7,785 bases of DNA. It comes from an uncultured Lachnospiraceae bacterium. Lineage in GTDB: Bacteria; Bacillota; Clostridia; Lachnospirales; Lachnospiraceae. Below are positions 6,822 to 7,785 of the stretch, piece by piece. Both the position numbers and the translations under genes were made by a program. Each line of letters starts with the position of its first letter. Within the stretch, counting starts at the first letter, position 1. A model generated the notes under the pieces. The model was not told the origin of the DNA. It made no database searches and worked only from the letters and a program-made list of their open reading frames with translations. Where the stretch lies: the NCBI GenBank assembly GCA_900553305.1, contig USDI01000096.1, forward strand, positions 1 through 7,785, written 5' to 3'.

Positions 6822-7364
6822 ATGGGGATTTTTATGCTGCAGGTCTTATCCAACATTTCTAATATTATGATTCCACTTATCGTATTTTATATTATTGCCT
6901 ATGGATTGATGAATGGCTGTAAGGTCTATGAGGTTTTTGTAAAAGGTGCGAAGGACGGCGTAAAAACAGTGGTCGGAATTCTGCCTACACTGGTTGCCCT
7001 GATGACCGCGGTCGGCATTCTCAGGGCTTCCGGCTTCTTTGATATCGTGCAGAAGGTATTTACACCTGTCAGTGATCTGCTTGGGTTTCCCTCAGAATTA
7101 TTTCCCCTTGTATTTATGAAGATGTTTTCTTCTTCTGCGGCAACGGGACTTGTACTGGATATCTTTAAGAACTACGGAACGGATTCTTATATTGGCATGA
7201 TTACCTCTATTATGATGAGCTGTACGGAAACGATTTTTTATACCATGAGTGTTTACTTTATTGCTGCCAAAGTCACCAAAACACGGTACACACTGGCAGG
7301 AGCCATGCTCTCTACAGTTGTGGGAATTGTGGCAAGCGTGATTCTGGCGGGAATGATTGTATAA
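6822..7364 (+). CDS. spmB: Spore maturation protein B
   Basis: SpmB is a membrane protein which, with SpmA, is needed for full dehydration of the spore core in Bacillus; the transported species is not settled. The 180-residue product matches the usual length of about 178. Hydrophobic segments lie near residues 9-30, 47-68, 88-110, 123-147 and 157-179, and the middle has the nucleoside-recognition (Gate) fold pattern with GILPTLVALMTAVGILRASG, then FMKMFSSSAATGLVLDIF and MMSCTETIFYTMSVYF. The annotated ATG has a loose AAAGAG upstream (6805-6810). An alternative start at ATG 6834 has GGGGA five bases upstream and would begin MLQVLSNISN, closer to how SpmB proteins usually start. spmA normally sits directly upstream but is absent; a terminator-like hairpin precedes this gene, so it is probably transcribed separately. 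Its presence implies a spore-former or a lineage descended from one. Confidence 0.88.
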   Translation: MGIFMLQVLSNISNIMIPLIVFYIIAYGLMNGCKVYEVFVKGAKDGVKTVVGILPTLVALMTAVGILRASGFFDIVQKVFTPVSDLLGFPSELFPLVFMKMFSSSAATGLVLDIFKNYGTDSYIGMITSIMMSCTETIFYTMSVYFIAAKVTKTRYTLAGAMLSTVVGIVASVILAGMIV

Positions 7365-7382
7365 TTAAGAGCGAGGTTCTGT

Positions 7383-7410
7383 TTGTATTTGAGAGCAGAT
7401 TTGTTATAAT
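7383..7410 (+). promoter_or_regulatory. Extended -10 promoter ahead of the prolyl-editing gene
   Basis: A perfect TATAAT (7405-7410) is preceded by TGT, forming an extended -10 box (TGnTATAAT). TTGTAT (7383-7388) stands 16 bases upstream as a partial -35 box. Transcription would start near 7417, giving a leader of about 100 bases before the ATG at 7520 with the hairpin at 7438-7474 inside it. It lies just after spmB and would make the next gene independent of it. Confidence 0.6.
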
Positions 7411-7437
7411 AATTACATGCGTGAGAAGATAAAAAGC

Positions 7438-7474
7438 AGAAAAGGACAAGTTGAGTAATGACCTGTCTTTTTCT
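7438..7474 (+). terminator. Hairpin with U tract between spmB and the prolyl-editing gene
   Basis: AGAAAAGGACA (7438-7448) pairs with TGTCTTTTTCT (7464-7474) over 11 positions with one G-U wobble, and three more pairs (GTT with GAC) can form inside, leaving the loop GAGTAAT. The 3' arm holds five consecutive T residues; on the other strand the 5' arm gives TTTTCTGCTTTTT, so it could stop transcription in either direction. It may terminate spmB transcripts. However, it lies downstream of the promoter at 7383-7410, so it could also attenuate the following gene or end a small RNA of about 60 bases. Confidence 0.55.
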
Positions 7475-7519
7475 ATGTAGCAGGCAATATAGATAAGAAG
7501 GAAATGAGGATATACGAAG

Positions 7520-7785
7520 ATGGAACTTGTAAAAGGAAGACCAGAAACGAATGAAGGAAGACTCGAAAGAGAAATCCGGGTATACGATCTGCTGGATTCT
7601 CTGAACATCCCTTATGAACGGATCGACCATGAAGCAGCCGAAACGATGGAAGCCTGTGCTGAAATTGATAAGGCGCTTGCCCCGGCGGTGATCTGCAAGA
7701 ATCTGTTCTTATGCAATTCACAGAAAACAAAATTTTATCTGCTGATGATTCCGGGGGACAAGCATTTCAAGACAAAGGAGATTTC
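7520..7785 (+). CDS. Prolyl-tRNA editing protein, YbaK/ProX family (truncated by window)
   Basis: The first 88 codons are visible; the gene runs off the window. The sequence VYDLLDSLNIPYERIDHEAAETMEAC, then APAVICKNLFLCN and KFYLLMIPGDKHF, matches the start of freestanding prolyl-tRNA editing proteins (PrdX/ProXp-ala, YbaK fold), in which the Lys in the CKNLF stretch is a conserved position. Known members hydrolyse mischarged Ala-tRNA(Pro) in the cytoplasm, protecting against Ala-for-Pro misincorporation. The start at ATG 7520 is supported by GAGGA (7506-7510) nine bases upstream. It probably has its own promoter (7383-7410) with a hairpin in its leader. The family call is fairly firm; the exact substrate (Ala-tRNA or Cys-tRNA of Pro) cannot be fixed from the partial sequence. 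Confidence 0.82.
   Translation, partial: MELVKGRPETNEGRLEREIRVYDLLDSLNIPYERIDHEAAETMEACAEIDKALAPAVICKNLFLCNSQKTKFYLLMIPGDKHFKTKEI

Noticed and set aside
7411..7519. T-box leader ahead of the prolyl-tRNA editing gene
   Set aside because: The leader is too short, and no specifier loop or conserved antiterminator TGGNACC motif is visible.

Overview
The window looks like a chromosomal segment of a spore-forming Clostridia member, most likely a gut Lachnospiraceae. This placement is inference from moderate GC, strong Shine-Dalgarno sites, a class II (Gram-positive type) GalT, an AraC-type regulator next to galK, a spore maturation gene (spmB) and a DUF4080-like B12-binding radical SAM protein. 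I could not run a search to confirm it.

Layout: positions 1-47 hold the 5' part of a tRNA-Phe (anticodon GAA) on the minus strand, cut by the window edge, with a near-consensus promoter at 70-98. Next, also on the minus strand, is a gene for an unrecognised lipoprotein (169-849). A roughly 310-base divergent intergenic region follows (850-1160), with candidate promoters in both directions and several CTGTT/AACAG words that may be operator elements. On the plus strand comes a galactose operon: an AraC-family regulator, galactokinase (galK), a class II galactose-1-phosphate uridylyltransferase (galT), and a cobalamin-binding-type radical SAM gene whose ATG overlaps the galT stop (ATGA). A strong hairpin at 6726-6774 probably ends this unit. 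Then spmB stands alone without spmA, followed by an extended -10 promoter, a second hairpin, and the start of a prolyl-tRNA editing protein (ProX/YbaK family) that runs off the window.

Two anomalies stand out in the gal operon. First, the AraC gene has no stop codon before galK: the two are one open frame of 687 codons, although galK keeps an excellent internal ribosome binding site. Second, galT is broken near codon 163: a short conserved segment is missing and the frame shifts, leaving an N-terminal piece and a C-terminal piece that carries the catalytic motif but has no ribosome binding site. If real, the strain would make galactokinase with little or no GalT from this locus, so galactose-1-phosphate could accumulate unless another galT exists. 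Both anomalies are indel-type events within 1.8 kb, so sequence accuracy must be checked first.

I see no CRISPR array, insertion sequence, integrase or phage gene.
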